Assembly: GCA_018817425.1 (NCBI GenBank)
Contig: JAHITX010000020.1
Span: 1-64,000 of the forward strand
DNA length: 64,000 bases
Source of the DNA: Pseudomonadota bacterium
Lineage (GTDB): Bacteria > Desulfobacterota > Desulfobacteria > Desulfobacterales > RPRI01
Direction: 5' to 3'
Each line of letters begins with the position of its first letter. Within the stretch, counting starts at the first letter, position 1. Positions 52,992 to 62,062 of the stretch are shown in pieces. The notes under the pieces were generated by a model that was not told where the DNA came from, did not search any database, and saw only the letters and a list, made by a program, of their open reading frames with translations. Position numbers and translations under genes: made by a program.

Positions 52992-54575
52992 TCATCGTTG
53001 CAACCTCTTTTTTCTGCCGACTGCTGACTGCCGACTATCTACTTCTTTTTTTATCCGTTCCAACAGTTTTTCTGCGGGTTCGTCGTTGGGATCTTGCGGA
53101 ACCAGTTCGCCACGGAAGGCTTTGGCAAGGACAGATTGAGAGAGCTTGTCCACTCGTGCTTTGGCTTTTTGGTTATGCTTTTCCAGTTTATCGGCAAGGG
53201 CAAAGAGTTTGTCCACCTGACGGACGATTTCTTTTTGTTCTTTGAGGGGCGGGAGTACAAAATCAAGCTCTTTTACACGCTGGCAGTTAAGTGCTTTGGG
53301 GCCTGAACCACTGCCAACGCTTCTATTCCGTTCATATTGCATGAATAACCAGTTAAAGAGGTATTCAGGTAAAACCAACCCATGATTTATCACAATGGCA
53401 GCAACATTTTGATTGCAAGTACTTTCAATATCAAGAATTGCCGATTGTCCTCTTGTTTTCCCTTCGCCAATCATAGCAAGAAGCACGGTGCCTTTAGGTA
53501 GCAATTTAACAGAAGAATTATCAAACCCTGATTTTGTTATTTTTTCACGTGTATCTGTTATCCTTGAATTAGCTACCTCACCAGAGCTAACCCAATGGAT
53601 ATTGCCGGCCCAATAATTTTTAACTTTACGAGATGGTGTGCTACCATTATATACATTGCCAATATTGTTTATTTCACAATATCTCCAAGTTTCAGGAAAT
53701 TCATAGTCACTTCCTTTGTTTTGTAATCGAATTTCGCCTTCTTGATAATTCTTTTCAACAGCATTCAATTCCCGTTTGTTTTCTGCATTGGAGACTCTAA
53801 AATCTTTTATCCTCTCCAACAATATCTCCGCACTTTCAACATCGGTATTCTCCTCCCGCCACTTCTCGGTCAGTTTCCCGCTAACCGCGGCAGTGAGCAC
53901 CGACTGGCGGAAGCGTTTGATTATCGCCGGAACCTTATCCAGCCGCGCTTTTACCGAATCAATACGGGGCATGATTTTGTCCAACTTGGCGACAATGCGT
54001 TTTTGTTCGTTGATGGGTGGAAGAGGGATATCGATGTCGTTAAAATGAGTGGTCTTTATGTTATTGATATTTGTTCCGGTAGCCAATTCAGAAATTTTAT
54101 TTCTATAATAATGGGTTTGAAAAAAATAAGGAAATATTTCAATATTAAGAGAGGAAACCGGTCTTAATACACCACAAAATGCTCCAAAGGTACCTTCCCA
54201 TTTTTCTAAAATTGGAGCTGTTTTACCAACGACTTTTTTACTACCGCTTGACATTGCTATTACAACATCACCTTTTTGGAGGAATTGCTTTTTATTAACA
54301 ATGGCTTTAGGTACATATTGTAACTCATTATGGTTTATTGAACCATTAATATTATTTGCTCTTAATAAGGGCACATAATTCTCATTCATTTCAAAACGCA
54401 TATCGTTTTTATTATATGAGACTCCTCTAATATGCTCACATATCGCACTTATAGCAATTTCTATCCACCCCTTCGGAAGCGTCTCACGCTTGTCAGTGCG
54501 CAATCCACAGTCCGCAGTATCCAGTTTTTCACTGCCCACTGCCCACTGCCTACTGCCCACTAATTCCCCGCTCAT
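52992..54575 (-). CDS. hsdS: Type I restriction-modification specificity subunit HsdS
   Basis: 527 residues that direct the complex to its DNA site. Two target-recognition domains, each starting LPKGW-like (KRETLPKGWIEIAIS near 33; ETWRYCEINNIGNVYNGSTP near 300), alternate with two conserved helical regions, PPINEQKRIVAKLDKI near 193 and PPLKEQKEIVRQVDKL near 445. The first 30 residues (VGSRQWAVGSEK, LDTADCGLRTDK) and the tail (DSRQSAVGRKK) are translated short repeats, not family sequence. The start overlaps the stop of the nuclease gene (ATGA). Repeats flanking both ends could allow swapping of specificity, an inference. Confidence 0.92.
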   Translation of the reverse strand: MSGELVGSRQWAVGSEKLDTADCGLRTDKRETLPKGWIEIAISAICEHIRGVSYNKNDMRFEMNENYVPLLRANNINGSINHNELQYVPKAIVNKKQFLQKGDVVIAMSSGSKKVVGKTAPILEKWEGTFGAFCGVLRPVSSLNIEIFPYFFQTHYYRNKISELATGTNINNIKTTHFNDIDIPLPPINEQKRIVAKLDKIMPRIDSVKARLDKVPAIIKRFRQSVLTAAVSGKLTEKWREENTDVESAEILLERIKDFRVSNAENKRELNAVEKNYQEGEIRLQNKGSDYEFPETWRYCEINNIGNVYNGSTPSRKVKNYWAGNIHWVSSGEVANSRITDTREKITKSGFDNSSVKLLPKGTVLLAMIGEGKTRGQSAILDIESTCNQNVAAIVINHGLVLPEYLFNWLFMQYERNRSVGSGSGPKALNCQRVKELDFVLPPLKEQKEIVRQVDKLFALADKLEKHNQKAKARVDKLSQSVLAKAFRGELVPQDPNDEPAEKLLERIKKEVDSRQSAVGRKKRLQR

Positions 54576-54587
54576 TCCACTTCCTCC
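54570..54587. repeat. 18-bp direct repeat at the yhcG/hsdS junction (mate at 55907-55924)
   Basis: GCTCATTCCACTTCCTCC occurs perfectly here and at 55907-55924, the hsdM/yhcG junction. Each copy holds a GGAAGTGGAATGAGC gene overlap on the minus strand, so both junctions have the same overlapping stop and start. Confidence 0.85.
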
Positions 54588-55912
54588 TCATCATCAGTTT
54601 GCAGTTCACTGTCCGCAGTATCTATTTTCTCGCTGCCCCCTGCCGACTGCCCCCTGCCAACTGATCCCTGCCCACTATCAACTGCCCGCTGCCGACTCTC
54701 TTCCAGCTCTCTCACCAGTTCCTTTTCGCTGGGCAGATAGAGCATATACTTAGCTGCAAAGAGCTGTTTATTTTCGCTTAATACAGAATACTTTACAATG
54801 GTTTTATCTTTATCGGTGCATAAAATCAGTCCCACCGTAGGGTTATCACCTTCTCCCCGTTGCAGGTCATCGAACATACGCACATACATATCCATCTGAC
54901 CCACATCCTGATGAGTCAGCTCTCCGGTTTTAAGGTCAATTAATACGAAGCATTTCAGATGGTAATTGTAAAAAACAAGATCAATATAAAATTCTTTGGT
55001 TTCCGTAGAGATTCGTTTTTGCCGGGCGACAAAAGCAAAGCCTTTGCCCAGCTCAAGCAGAAAAGATTGGATGTTCTCTATGATGGCCTGTTCCAGCTTA
55101 GACTCGTGCAGTTTGTGTGATTCAGGCAAGCCCAAAAAATCCAGAATGTATGGATTCTTAATTATATCGGAAGCTGTTTCAATAATATGACCCTCACGAA
55201 CCAACTCCATTACTCCGGCTTTATCCTGACTTTTCAGCAATCTGGCGAAAAGAAAAGTATGTATTTGTCTTTGCAGATCAGGTACGCTCCAACCTTCTTT
55301 CTCAGCTTCAATTTCGTAAAACAACCGTTCGTTTTTATGCTCTACCTTAGTCAGTGTGCGGTAATGCGACCAACTTAAAAGAGGCGAAAATCCTGTTATT
55401 TCAGAAGGATTTTTAATTGCAAGGCTCATATCTTCAAAAACGTCACAAGGCTTGTGACCAATTTCAGATTCTCCACAAGCCTTGTGGAGTTTTTCAGAAC
55501 TCGGGAATTCTCCACAGGCTTTGTGGAGAATCCGGGGATTACGATCGGCATATAAGGTATAAAATTGTCTGAAATACCATAGATTAGTTGTAGAAAAACC
55601 TCTGCCGTATTTTTCAGTTAGCTCCCTGGACAGGTTTTCGATGATTTGTTTTCCATACTCAGCCCGCTGCTCCCCGTGTTGAATCTCTTGTACAATTTCC
55701 TGTCCGATTAGCCAGTAAGCGATTACCATGTTACTGTTTACCGCTTTAACAACATTAGACTTTGCCTGTTCAAGAATGGACACAACTCTGTCAAAGAGAT
55801 TAGTGCCGGCAATTTGAATAGTTGCCAGTGAATATTCAGCAGCCTGCAGTTCCTTACTCTCTCCTAACTGCTGACTGCCCACTGCTGACTGTTTGCTTTT
55901 TTTACTGCTCAT
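54572..55912 (-). CDS. YhcG/DUF1016 family PD-(D/E)XK nuclease, copy 2, inside the hsd operon
   Basis: 446 residues, longer than copy 1. The N-terminal DUF1016 domain (VNSNMVIAYWLIGQEIVQEI, GFSTTNLWYFRQFYTLY near 112) is interrupted by a low-complexity insert of about 40 residues with three HKxCG-like repeats near 130-160. SWSHYRTLTKVEHKNERLFY then resumes the family. The nuclease domain has FYIDLVFYNYHLKCFVLIDL and K near 330-352, with Asp, Asp/Glu and Lys positions present, and NPTVGLILCTDKDKTIVKYS. The last 30 residues and the first 20 are translated short repeats (VDSGQGSVGRGQ; KQSAVGSQQL). Start overlaps hsdM, stop overlaps hsdS. Confidence 0.88.
   Translation of the reverse strand: MSSKKSKQSAVGSQQLGESKELQAAEYSLATIQIAGTNLFDRVVSILEQAKSNVVKAVNSNMVIAYWLIGQEIVQEIQHGEQRAEYGKQIIENLSRELTEKYGRGFSTTNLWYFRQFYTLYADRNPRILHKACGEFPSSEKLHKACGESEIGHKPCDVFEDMSLAIKNPSEITGFSPLLSWSHYRTLTKVEHKNERLFYEIEAEKEGWSVPDLQRQIHTFLFARLLKSQDKAGVMELVREGHIIETASDIIKNPYILDFLGLPESHKLHESKLEQAIIENIQSFLLELGKGFAFVARQKRISTETKEFYIDLVFYNYHLKCFVLIDLKTGELTHQDVGQMDMYVRMFDDLQRGEGDNPTVGLILCTDKDKTIVKYSVLSENKQLFAAKYMLYLPSEKELVRELEESRQRAVDSGQGSVGRGQSAGGSEKIDTADSELQTDDEEEVE
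55443..55531. repeat. Three related palindromes inside the yhcG coding region
   Basis: TCACAAG-G-CTTGTGA (55443-55457), CTCCACAAG-C-CTTGTGGAG (55471-55489) and ATTCTCCACA-GGCTT-TGTGGAGAAT (55507-55531). All share a CACA(A/G)G core and stay in frame, encoding the HKACGE repeats. Confidence 0.8.
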
Positions 55913-57354
55913 TCCACTTCCTCCGATTCAATCAGAGTAAGTATTTCCTGCAACTCGTCCACACAGGCATTGAGTTCCGTGATAGCATCACTTGCCAGTA
56001 TCTGCGGTTCGGGAAGTGAATTTGGGTCTTCCAGATTGTTATCTTTCAGCCAGGTGATATCGAGGTTGTAATCGCGCTCTTTAATATATGATATGGAAAA
56101 GTTTCTAAATCTGCCTTCTTCTCCAAGGTCTTTGCGCTTAACCTGCCCATTGGGGTCTTTTTCATAACATTTTTCAAACTCTGCAAACATTGCCGCAGTT
56201 AGTGGACGGTCTTTTTTTGTCACTCCCGGAATATTGGTGCGACAGTCATATATCCAGGTATTCTCGGTTTTAAGACCTTTCTGAAAGAATATCACATTTG
56301 CTTTTACGCCCTGACTGTATGGCGTGAAGGTTCCATTTGGCAGCCGCAATAAAGTATGTACATTACAGTCTTCCATCAGGTACTTGAATACATCACCTGC
56401 CTCATCGGAAAAAAGCACATTATCCGGCAACACCATTGCCGCCCGTCCACCGGGTTTTAGTATCGTAAACACATGCTGAATAAAGTTGAGCTGCTTATTG
56501 CTGGTGGCAACCGTAAAATCATCCCGCACCGGCGCCTGATTCGCACCTTTGGTGCCAAAAGGGGGATTGGTCAGGATACAATCATAGCGTTCTCCACGTT
56601 CCGGTTCATAAATACTATCGCCAAGGTAAATCTGCGGCTCAAGGCCATGCAGAAATAGGTTCATCAGCGCAAGCCTGCGGGGACGTGGCACCAGTTCCTG
56701 GCCGTAATAAGTCTGTTTTTTAATGCGGAGCACATCTTTTCTATCCAACGCGCCTTTGGTAACTTTCATCAACCATTCATACGCCATCATCAAAAAGCCG
56801 GAAGTGCCGCAGGCGGGGTCACAAATTTTGTATTCTTTCGCCACCCGGGGATCGGGCTGCATCACATTAACAATTGAGCTAATAAGCACACGGGGAGTAA
56901 AGTATTGTCCTGCACCCTTTTTGCCTTCTGCTGCCGACTTTTCCAGAAGTCCTTCAAAGGCCGCGCCCTTGATATCAACCTCCATTGACGACCAGTCCTC
57001 TTCATCAATCATATTGATAACTTTTTTCAGATTGACCGGATTGGTAAATCGGGGCATAGCCTGTATAAAAATATCACCCAAAAGGCCGGACTGACGGCTT
57101 AAGGCACGCATGATTTGCGTGAATGTATCAAGCAGGTCTGTTCCAGATTTCTCAGTAAAGGGCTCCCATGAACAATCCATTTTGACCATCTTTTTATTTT
57201 CTTCAAATTCCATTTTGGAAAGGTCAATACCCTTTTCATTTGCCATTTTCAAAAACAGCAAATAGGTTAGTTGCTCTATATAATCACCGTAATCAATTCC
57301 ATCGTGACGCAGAGTATGGCAAAAGCCCCATAGTTTATTGACAACATCAGACAA
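55909..57354 (-). CDS. hsdM: Type I restriction-modification methyltransferase HsdM
   Basis: N6-adenine methylase subunit, 481 residues from the TTG at 57354, which gives the family-like start SDVVNKLWGFCHTLRHDGID and has AGGAGA seven bases before it; the frame extends six codons upstream into the hsdR stop. SAM motif I is CDPACGTSGFLMMAYEWL near 180, the catalytic NPPF is in CILTNPPFGTKG near 258, and QLNFIQHVFTILKPGGRAAM follows. The HsdM N-terminal helical domain (YGDYIEQLTYLLFLKMANEK) is intact. Acts with HsdS as methylase and with HsdR as nuclease. Confidence 0.94.
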   Translation of the reverse strand: MSDVVNKLWGFCHTLRHDGIDYGDYIEQLTYLLFLKMANEKGIDLSKMEFEENKKMVKMDCSWEPFTEKSGTDLLDTFTQIMRALSRQSGLLGDIFIQAMPRFTNPVNLKKVINMIDEEDWSSMEVDIKGAAFEGLLEKSAAEGKKGAGQYFTPRVLISSIVNVMQPDPRVAKEYKICDPACGTSGFLMMAYEWLMKVTKGALDRKDVLRIKKQTYYGQELVPRPRRLALMNLFLHGLEPQIYLGDSIYEPERGERYDCILTNPPFGTKGANQAPVRDDFTVATSNKQLNFIQHVFTILKPGGRAAMVLPDNVLFSDEAGDVFKYLMEDCNVHTLLRLPNGTFTPYSQGVKANVIFFQKGLKTENTWIYDCRTNIPGVTKKDRPLTAAMFAEFEKCYEKDPNGQVKRKDLGEEGRFRNFSISYIKERDYNLDITWLKDNNLEDPNSLPEPQILASDAITELNACVDELQEILTLIESEEVE

Positions 57355-57368
57355 TTTTTTTCTCCTAA

Positions 57369-60038
57369 TCAAGCTGCAAGGGCTTCGTTAATTTCATTTA
57401 CCAGAGTATTAAATTCGTTTCCAAATATCTGTTTAGCCTTTGTGCGTCCGCCGTGTCGCTCAAAAACAGGCATGATTTCAAAATCCTCCTCAGCAATCGC
57501 AAGGTTCTCAATTAAATGCTCTTTGATATAGGCTATCCAGGTAAGTTGTTCATTACTAAAATTATGGGCTCCGGCTATTAGGGAAATAACCAGCTCCACT
57601 CGTTCTTTAGCGGTAAGAATGGGAACATCGTAATCAGAGGCATGCTTTATCATTGAAATTATATCTGCGAGAGGTTTTTTATACACCAGTTCATGGCCAC
57701 GTTGTAAATCCTTTTCTGAAAAGTCACTTTTGCGCAGCTTATCCCTCAAATCTTCCAGCGCATCGGTATTCCACTGTTTTGGCTTTGATAAAAGTATTTC
57801 GATAGCTTCTATCTGCTCGGGGTTTCTTTTTACAAAAGCTTCAAAAAGTTTGAGATAATCTTCGGGCTTCTGTAAATCACTGCCCACCCTGAACATGACT
57901 TCATCCTCTACGGTATCCACGATATCATATCCTTTAAAAAATACCTTTTGAGGCCGGGGGTAATTTTCCAACAGGTCTTGGAAATCTTTATCCATTAATA
58001 GCTGCATCGTATTGGTAAAACTCTTATCAATATTTTCTTTGAGCTTATCGGCATAGGCTTTCATGTCGCCATCAGGGATGTATTTCGCAAATTTATCCCG
58101 CGCCTCGGTTCCCATGTTCTTTTCAATTCGCCGGAGCCGTTTAATAAGCCGTTTTACATTATACTCCCGATCACGGTTATCATAAATCCTTTCGATAATC
58201 TCTGAAATGGGAACAGTCTCCTGCTGGAGGTTCACATTAAAATCAGTGGCATTTTTGAAATATTCAATAAGTGAGCCGTCAAAACAGTCAAAAATGGTAA
58301 ATTTTTCCTTGTATATTTCTTTGCACAACCGTGTTCCGCGCCCCAGCATCTGAACCCAGAGAATACGGGATTTCACCATGCGCATGAATACAACCATTTC
58401 AATGGCTGGAATATCAACCCCGGTTGTAAGCATATCAACAGTAACAACGATTTTGGGTTCCGGACGGTTTCTGAATTGCCGGATCTTTTGCAGCGGGCGG
58501 TCAACCGTTGGGCTGCCGGTGATTTTAATTACAAAATCATCCCCCCCGCCGTAAACCTGTTTGCAAGTTCTGACTACTTCATCGGCATGGGAAACATAAG
58601 GCAAATCATTAACAGCAAAGATAAGCATTTTGGGGAAACGCTTATGTTCTTCTTCATGCTTGTCCGTGTATTTTTTTATCGCTTTAATAATTTTTTTTGT
58701 ACTATCCGGAGAAGTGATTTTGGCCTCTATCTCCGTAGCGCCAAATTCCCGCTCATCTTCAAGCTCATCAAGCTGCTCTGCTCCGGTTCCCATATCTATT
58801 TCACCGACCAGCTCACCTTCTTTGAGAAAAGCGCCGTTGATATGAATGTCGGATTTAATCTTAACAGCATCATAATCTACCAGATACCCATCCAGTACGG
58901 CCTGTTCGGTGCTGTATGAATAAACTTTGTGTTTAAACATCGCAAGAGTATGTGTGGCAGGGGTGGCGGTAAGACCGATTTTTATGGCATCAAAATAGTC
59001 CAGAACATATTTCCACCGTCCTGTTTCCTTTGCTGAATATCCCCGATGGCACTCATCAGCAATAATGACATCGAATGCGTTTATGGGTATATCAAGCTTA
59101 TTCGCATCAACATCATATTCAAAGTTACTGACCGCTTCTTTGCCCAAAAGATTTATAGACATCCTTTGAATGGTAGATACATATATAAAAGTTTGTTTTT
59201 CTTTAGGATTGGTTAGGTATTCTTCCGGTAATAACTTCGGGTCAAAATTGGATTCATCCTCTAAATCTTCCCGTTTAAACTTTTGACTGTACACTTCATA
59301 CTCTTTGTCGAGTTTTAATCCTTCCGGTGTTTCAAAAGCAGAAATGGCAGACACGGTTTGGGCTGCCAATACTCTTCTGTCTACGAGAAAGAGGATTCTT
59401 TTTGCATAGCCGGATTTTAAAAACCGGTAGATAGAAGAAACAAGGGTAAAGGTTTTTCCTGTACCCGTTGCCATTGCTAAAAGCATTTGCTTTGTGCCAT
59501 CACAGGCACTATTTTCAATAGCTTCGATAGCCTTTATTTGATATGGCCGTAAACGGGTAATTTCATTAACCGGCCTTTTTTTAAACCAGGCTTCGGCGCT
59601 TTGTGTATCCCGGTTGAATTTATCCAGCAATGCCTGAGGAGAATGAAAATCAAGTAACTGATAAGAGCAGTTTCCCTTATTCCTCACATCAAGATGAAAA
59701 ATCAGTTCACCATTTGTTGAATAGAGAAAAGGAACTTTATACTCCCGCCATTCACCTATGGTATTTGGAACACCTTTTGAATATCTTTTGGCCTGTTCCA
59801 ATACATTTTCTGCACCAACCGAAATTTTTTTTGCTTCAATAATTCCAAATAGCTTCCCTTCAACAAATAAGGCATAATCGGCCGGACCGGTTGCTGTTGG
59901 ATATTCTTCAACCGCATGCCGGACAAGCAATGATGTATCATTAACTTTATCATTATGAATAATTTCCCAATTCAAAAAAGAAGATTTGAGTTTTTCGTCA
60001 ATTCTTTTCTTACGGGTTATTTTTTCCGATTCAGTCAT
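57369..60038 (-). CDS. hsdR: Type I restriction subunit HsdR (EcoEI-type DEAD/DEAH helicase-nuclease)
   Basis: DNA translocase and nuclease of 889 residues. The N-terminal HSDR_N nuclease region carries DYALFVEGKLFGIIEAKK near 55-72 (PD-(D/E)XK-like D and ExK). Then comes Walker A LLAMATGTGKTFTLVSSIYR near 186, motif II IADECHRGYS near 326, motif III GLTATP near 357, helicase motif VTVDMLTTGVDIP near 535 and motif VI MLGRGTRLCKEI near 565. The C-terminal EcoEI-like domain (VKRLIKRLRRIEKNMGTEAR onward) completes the family. First gene of the hsd operon, with hsdM directly after it. Confidence 0.94.
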   Translation of the reverse strand: MTESEKITRKKRIDEKLKSSFLNWEIIHNDKVNDTSLLVRHAVEEYPTATGPADYALFVEGKLFGIIEAKKISVGAENVLEQAKRYSKGVPNTIGEWREYKVPFLYSTNGELIFHLDVRNKGNCSYQLLDFHSPQALLDKFNRDTQSAEAWFKKRPVNEITRLRPYQIKAIEAIENSACDGTKQMLLAMATGTGKTFTLVSSIYRFLKSGYAKRILFLVDRRVLAAQTVSAISAFETPEGLKLDKEYEVYSQKFKREDLEDESNFDPKLLPEEYLTNPKEKQTFIYVSTIQRMSINLLGKEAVSNFEYDVDANKLDIPINAFDVIIADECHRGYSAKETGRWKYVLDYFDAIKIGLTATPATHTLAMFKHKVYSYSTEQAVLDGYLVDYDAVKIKSDIHINGAFLKEGELVGEIDMGTGAEQLDELEDEREFGATEIEAKITSPDSTKKIIKAIKKYTDKHEEEHKRFPKMLIFAVNDLPYVSHADEVVRTCKQVYGGGDDFVIKITGSPTVDRPLQKIRQFRNRPEPKIVVTVDMLTTGVDIPAIEMVVFMRMVKSRILWVQMLGRGTRLCKEIYKEKFTIFDCFDGSLIEYFKNATDFNVNLQQETVPISEIIERIYDNRDREYNVKRLIKRLRRIEKNMGTEARDKFAKYIPDGDMKAYADKLKENIDKSFTNTMQLLMDKDFQDLLENYPRPQKVFFKGYDIVDTVEDEVMFRVGSDLQKPEDYLKLFEAFVKRNPEQIEAIEILLSKPKQWNTDALEDLRDKLRKSDFSEKDLQRGHELVYKKPLADIISMIKHASDYDVPILTAKERVELVISLIAGAHNFSNEQLTWIAYIKEHLIENLAIAEEDFEIMPVFERHGGRTKAKQIFGNEFNTLVNEINEALAA

Positions 60039-60344
60039 TCGTCTTCATCTCTTATTTTCTGCTGTCCAACAAGGTCATTGGGTATCCAAGACGGGTAAGT
60101 TTGTTATTATTCATAGACTTAACAATTCATATATGTAATCTTCAATTTACCGGCTTGAAACCAATGCTGTTTGTTAAATAACTTTTACATTAATATTTGT
60201 TTGATATCAAATAACTATTGTGAACTTTTATTTTCTTTTTTGATAATTAATTGCTCAACACCAATGTTTTCTGTACCGGCTCCTGTTATTATAAAATTTG
60301 TCGCAATTCACAAAACAATTAGCCATAATATTTTCAATCCGATC
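60039..60344. other. Intergenic gap between hsdR and the XRE-Panacea gene
   Basis: 306 AT-rich bases with no convincing coding frame on either strand. It should hold the hsdR promoter. No toxin-sized gene, which a Panacea antitoxin would normally neighbour, could be found here. Confidence 0.4.
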
Positions 60345-61118
60345 CTAACGATTTTTCACCGAATAGGGCGAAGTCCGATAAAATACTGCTTCATATTGAA
60401 TAATATCTCCATCCTCGGTGGTTTTCCATGGAACATCATTATGGGAGTATTCACTGATCTCGGAAGCATTCATATTTGACAAAGTATTTAAAACATCATC
60501 TATAACTTCTTTTTCGTGTGCTTTTAGCTGAGTCAGATCGGATTTTCTTAAAGGTAAATATTTAGTCTGCGGATATTTAAAATAATTGTCTTTTACCCTT
60601 ACTAAATCTTTTCCCTCCATTTCTTCTATGACTTTTATAAATTCCTTAGGTGTCGGCCCATACTTGTTTTTTATATAAGTTGCTCCTATTAATTGTTCTT
60701 CATACTTTTCATAAAAATTGAAATCCATGAAATAAAGAAGCTTATAAAGAACCGTTTCTCCGACATTGGGTTTGGACCCGACTTTCTCAAGGATATAGAT
60801 TAGCACTTCCTTGAATTTTTGCAAATTCCTTTGAGGAACACTGATTCTGATTTCCTGTTTTTTTGCTTGTTTCTTTGTGGATTTTTCAAATAAGATTTTT
60901 ATATCTTTTGTTATATCCAACAGAACATCCGTTTGAATATTAAATGTTTCAGCAAGCATAACTATCTCTTCGGCACTGATTTTTCTGGCTCCGGATTCTA
61001 TTTGTGAAACAGCCACTCTGCTTATTCCAAGTTTTTGTGCCAAAGAATCTTGGGACAATCCTGTTTTTCCTCTTATTTTTTTTATCTTCAAGCCTAAATC
61101 TTTATAAAAAGTATCCAT
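60345..61118 (-). CDS. XRE-family regulator with C-terminal Panacea (DUF4065/SocA-like) domain
   Basis: 257 residues from the ATG at 61118, preceded by AGGAGATTATAATC. Residues 5-60 are an XRE helix-turn-helix (LGLKIKKIRGKTGLSQDSLA, QKLGISRVAVSQIESGARKI). From about 100 comes a Panacea domain: VLYKLLYFMDFNFYEKYEEQ, IGATYIKNKYGPTPKEFIKV and the C-terminal ISEYSHNDVPWKTTEDGDII. Panacea domains act as promiscuous antitoxins paired with varied toxins; here no toxin gene is adjacent, so the protein may regulate the restriction operon behind it or be an orphan. It is divergent from the phd gene. Confidence 0.82.
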   Translation of the reverse strand: MDTFYKDLGLKIKKIRGKTGLSQDSLAQKLGISRVAVSQIESGARKISAEEIVMLAETFNIQTDVLLDITKDIKILFEKSTKKQAKKQEIRISVPQRNLQKFKEVLIYILEKVGSKPNVGETVLYKLLYFMDFNFYEKYEEQLIGATYIKNKYGPTPKEFIKVIEEMEGKDLVRVKDNYFKYPQTKYLPLRKSDLTQLKAHEKEVIDDVLNTLSNMNASEISEYSHNDVPWKTTEDGDIIQYEAVFYRTSPYSVKNR

Positions 61119-61351
61119 GATTATAATCTCCTGCGATTTGAAAATATAAATACCATATGTATGATTATCTGTCAATCTGTTGTTTTATTATCTAACACTA
61201 ATTTACGATATGGAATTACCAATATAGGTCAATAGAAGAACAAAGAAGATGTGATAATATTAAAATCAAATAATTATTGCTGAAGATTAATTATCTTTTT
61301 TGTTATTGGAAAATAATTTTCATACTGATAGACTGGTATAGGGAGTAACTT

Positions 61352-61591
61352 ATGGAAACAGTTGGCGCATATGAAGCAAAAACACATCTGCCCAAATTGC
61401 TTGAGCGAGTGATGAGGGGCGAACGTATAACAATCACGAAACATGGTATTGCTGTTGCTGTGTTGCAACCTGTTAACCAAGCAATACCTACTGATGCCAG
61501 AGAAGTAATTGCCGATATCCGAAAATTTCGGGACAAACATAGCCTTGGCAATCTATCTATACGTGAAATGGTTGAAGACGGGCGAAAGTAA
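61352..61591 (+). CDS. Phd/YefM-family antitoxin
   Basis: 79 residues. The N-terminal METVGAYEAKTHLPKLLERV, GERITITKHGIAVAVLQPV segment is the Phd/YefM DNA-binding fold; the C-terminal helix (VIADIRKFRDKHSLGNLSIR) is where it would wrap a VapC/PIN toxin. Start follows GGGAGTAAC. The stop overlaps the start of a broken PIN-domain gene, so it was half of a type II toxin-antitoxin operon and now stands without an active toxin. Confidence 0.85.
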   Translation: METVGAYEAKTHLPKLLERVMRGERITITKHGIAVAVLQPVNQAIPTDAREVIADIRKFRDKHSLGNLSIREMVEDGRK

Positions 61592-61770
61592 ATGAGCGAC
61601 CGGAAAGAATTATGGCGGACATACTGTCTTTGGCGAGGGCAAACAATCTTTCCAGCTATGATGCATCATATCTCGATCTTTCGATAAGAAAAGGCATTCC
61701 TTTAGCCACGTTAGATAAAAAGTTAATAGAAGCTGCAAAAAATTTAAATGTACCAATCTATACAGGTTAG
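61592..61770 (+). pseudogene. Broken VapC-like PIN-domain toxin
   Basis: The start ATG overlaps the antitoxin stop, but after about six codons the frame leaves the family. A second ATG at 61612 opens 52 codons with LARANNLSSYDASYLDLSIR, KGIPLATLDKKLIEAAKNLN and VPIYTG, the C-terminal third of a PIN domain containing the conserved YDASYLDLA-like helix and the LATLD acidic residue. The N-terminal two-thirds, with the first catalytic Asp, are deleted, so it cannot be an active RNase. Confidence 0.78.
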
Positions 61771-61795
61771 GTGAGAAAGCTAAAAACGCAAGATT

Positions 61796-62062
61796 TCAAC
61801 TGTGTCTATAGATATCGCCTCTGAAGCCAATAACCTCAATATAGACAATATGCTGTTCATCCTCCACAGAATAGATGATTCTCATATCGCCTACTCTTAA
61901 TCGGTAACTGCCTTTTAATTCGCCAGATAATTTTTTGATGTTATATTTTTGGAATGGATTTTCAGAAAGCTTTGTAAAGGCAAGATTAAGCCGTTTAGCA
62001 GTAATTAAATCGGCTTTTTAATAAAACTTTGCAGCATTGCGGGAAAGTTCTATTTTATACAT
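61796..62062 (-). pseudogene. RelE/ParE-family toxin with a nonsense codon at position 15
   Basis: The minus strand from ATG 62062 reads MYKIELSRNAAKFY, then TAA (62020-62018), then in the same frame KADLITAKRLNLAFTKLSEN, PFQKYNIKKLSGELKGSYRL, RVGDMRIIYSVEDEQHIVYI and EVIGFRGDIYRHS with a normal stop. That is a complete RelE/ParE-like toxin of 88 codons except for one internal stop. One base change explains it. The start overlaps the antitoxin stop by eight bases, the usual arrangement. Confidence 0.85.

Noticed and set aside
60171-60479. 102-codon plus-strand frame considered as a toxin partner of the Panacea protein
   Set aside because: Overlaps the end of the Panacea gene on the opposite strand, has no ribosome site, and its composition looks like translated AT-rich non-coding sequence.
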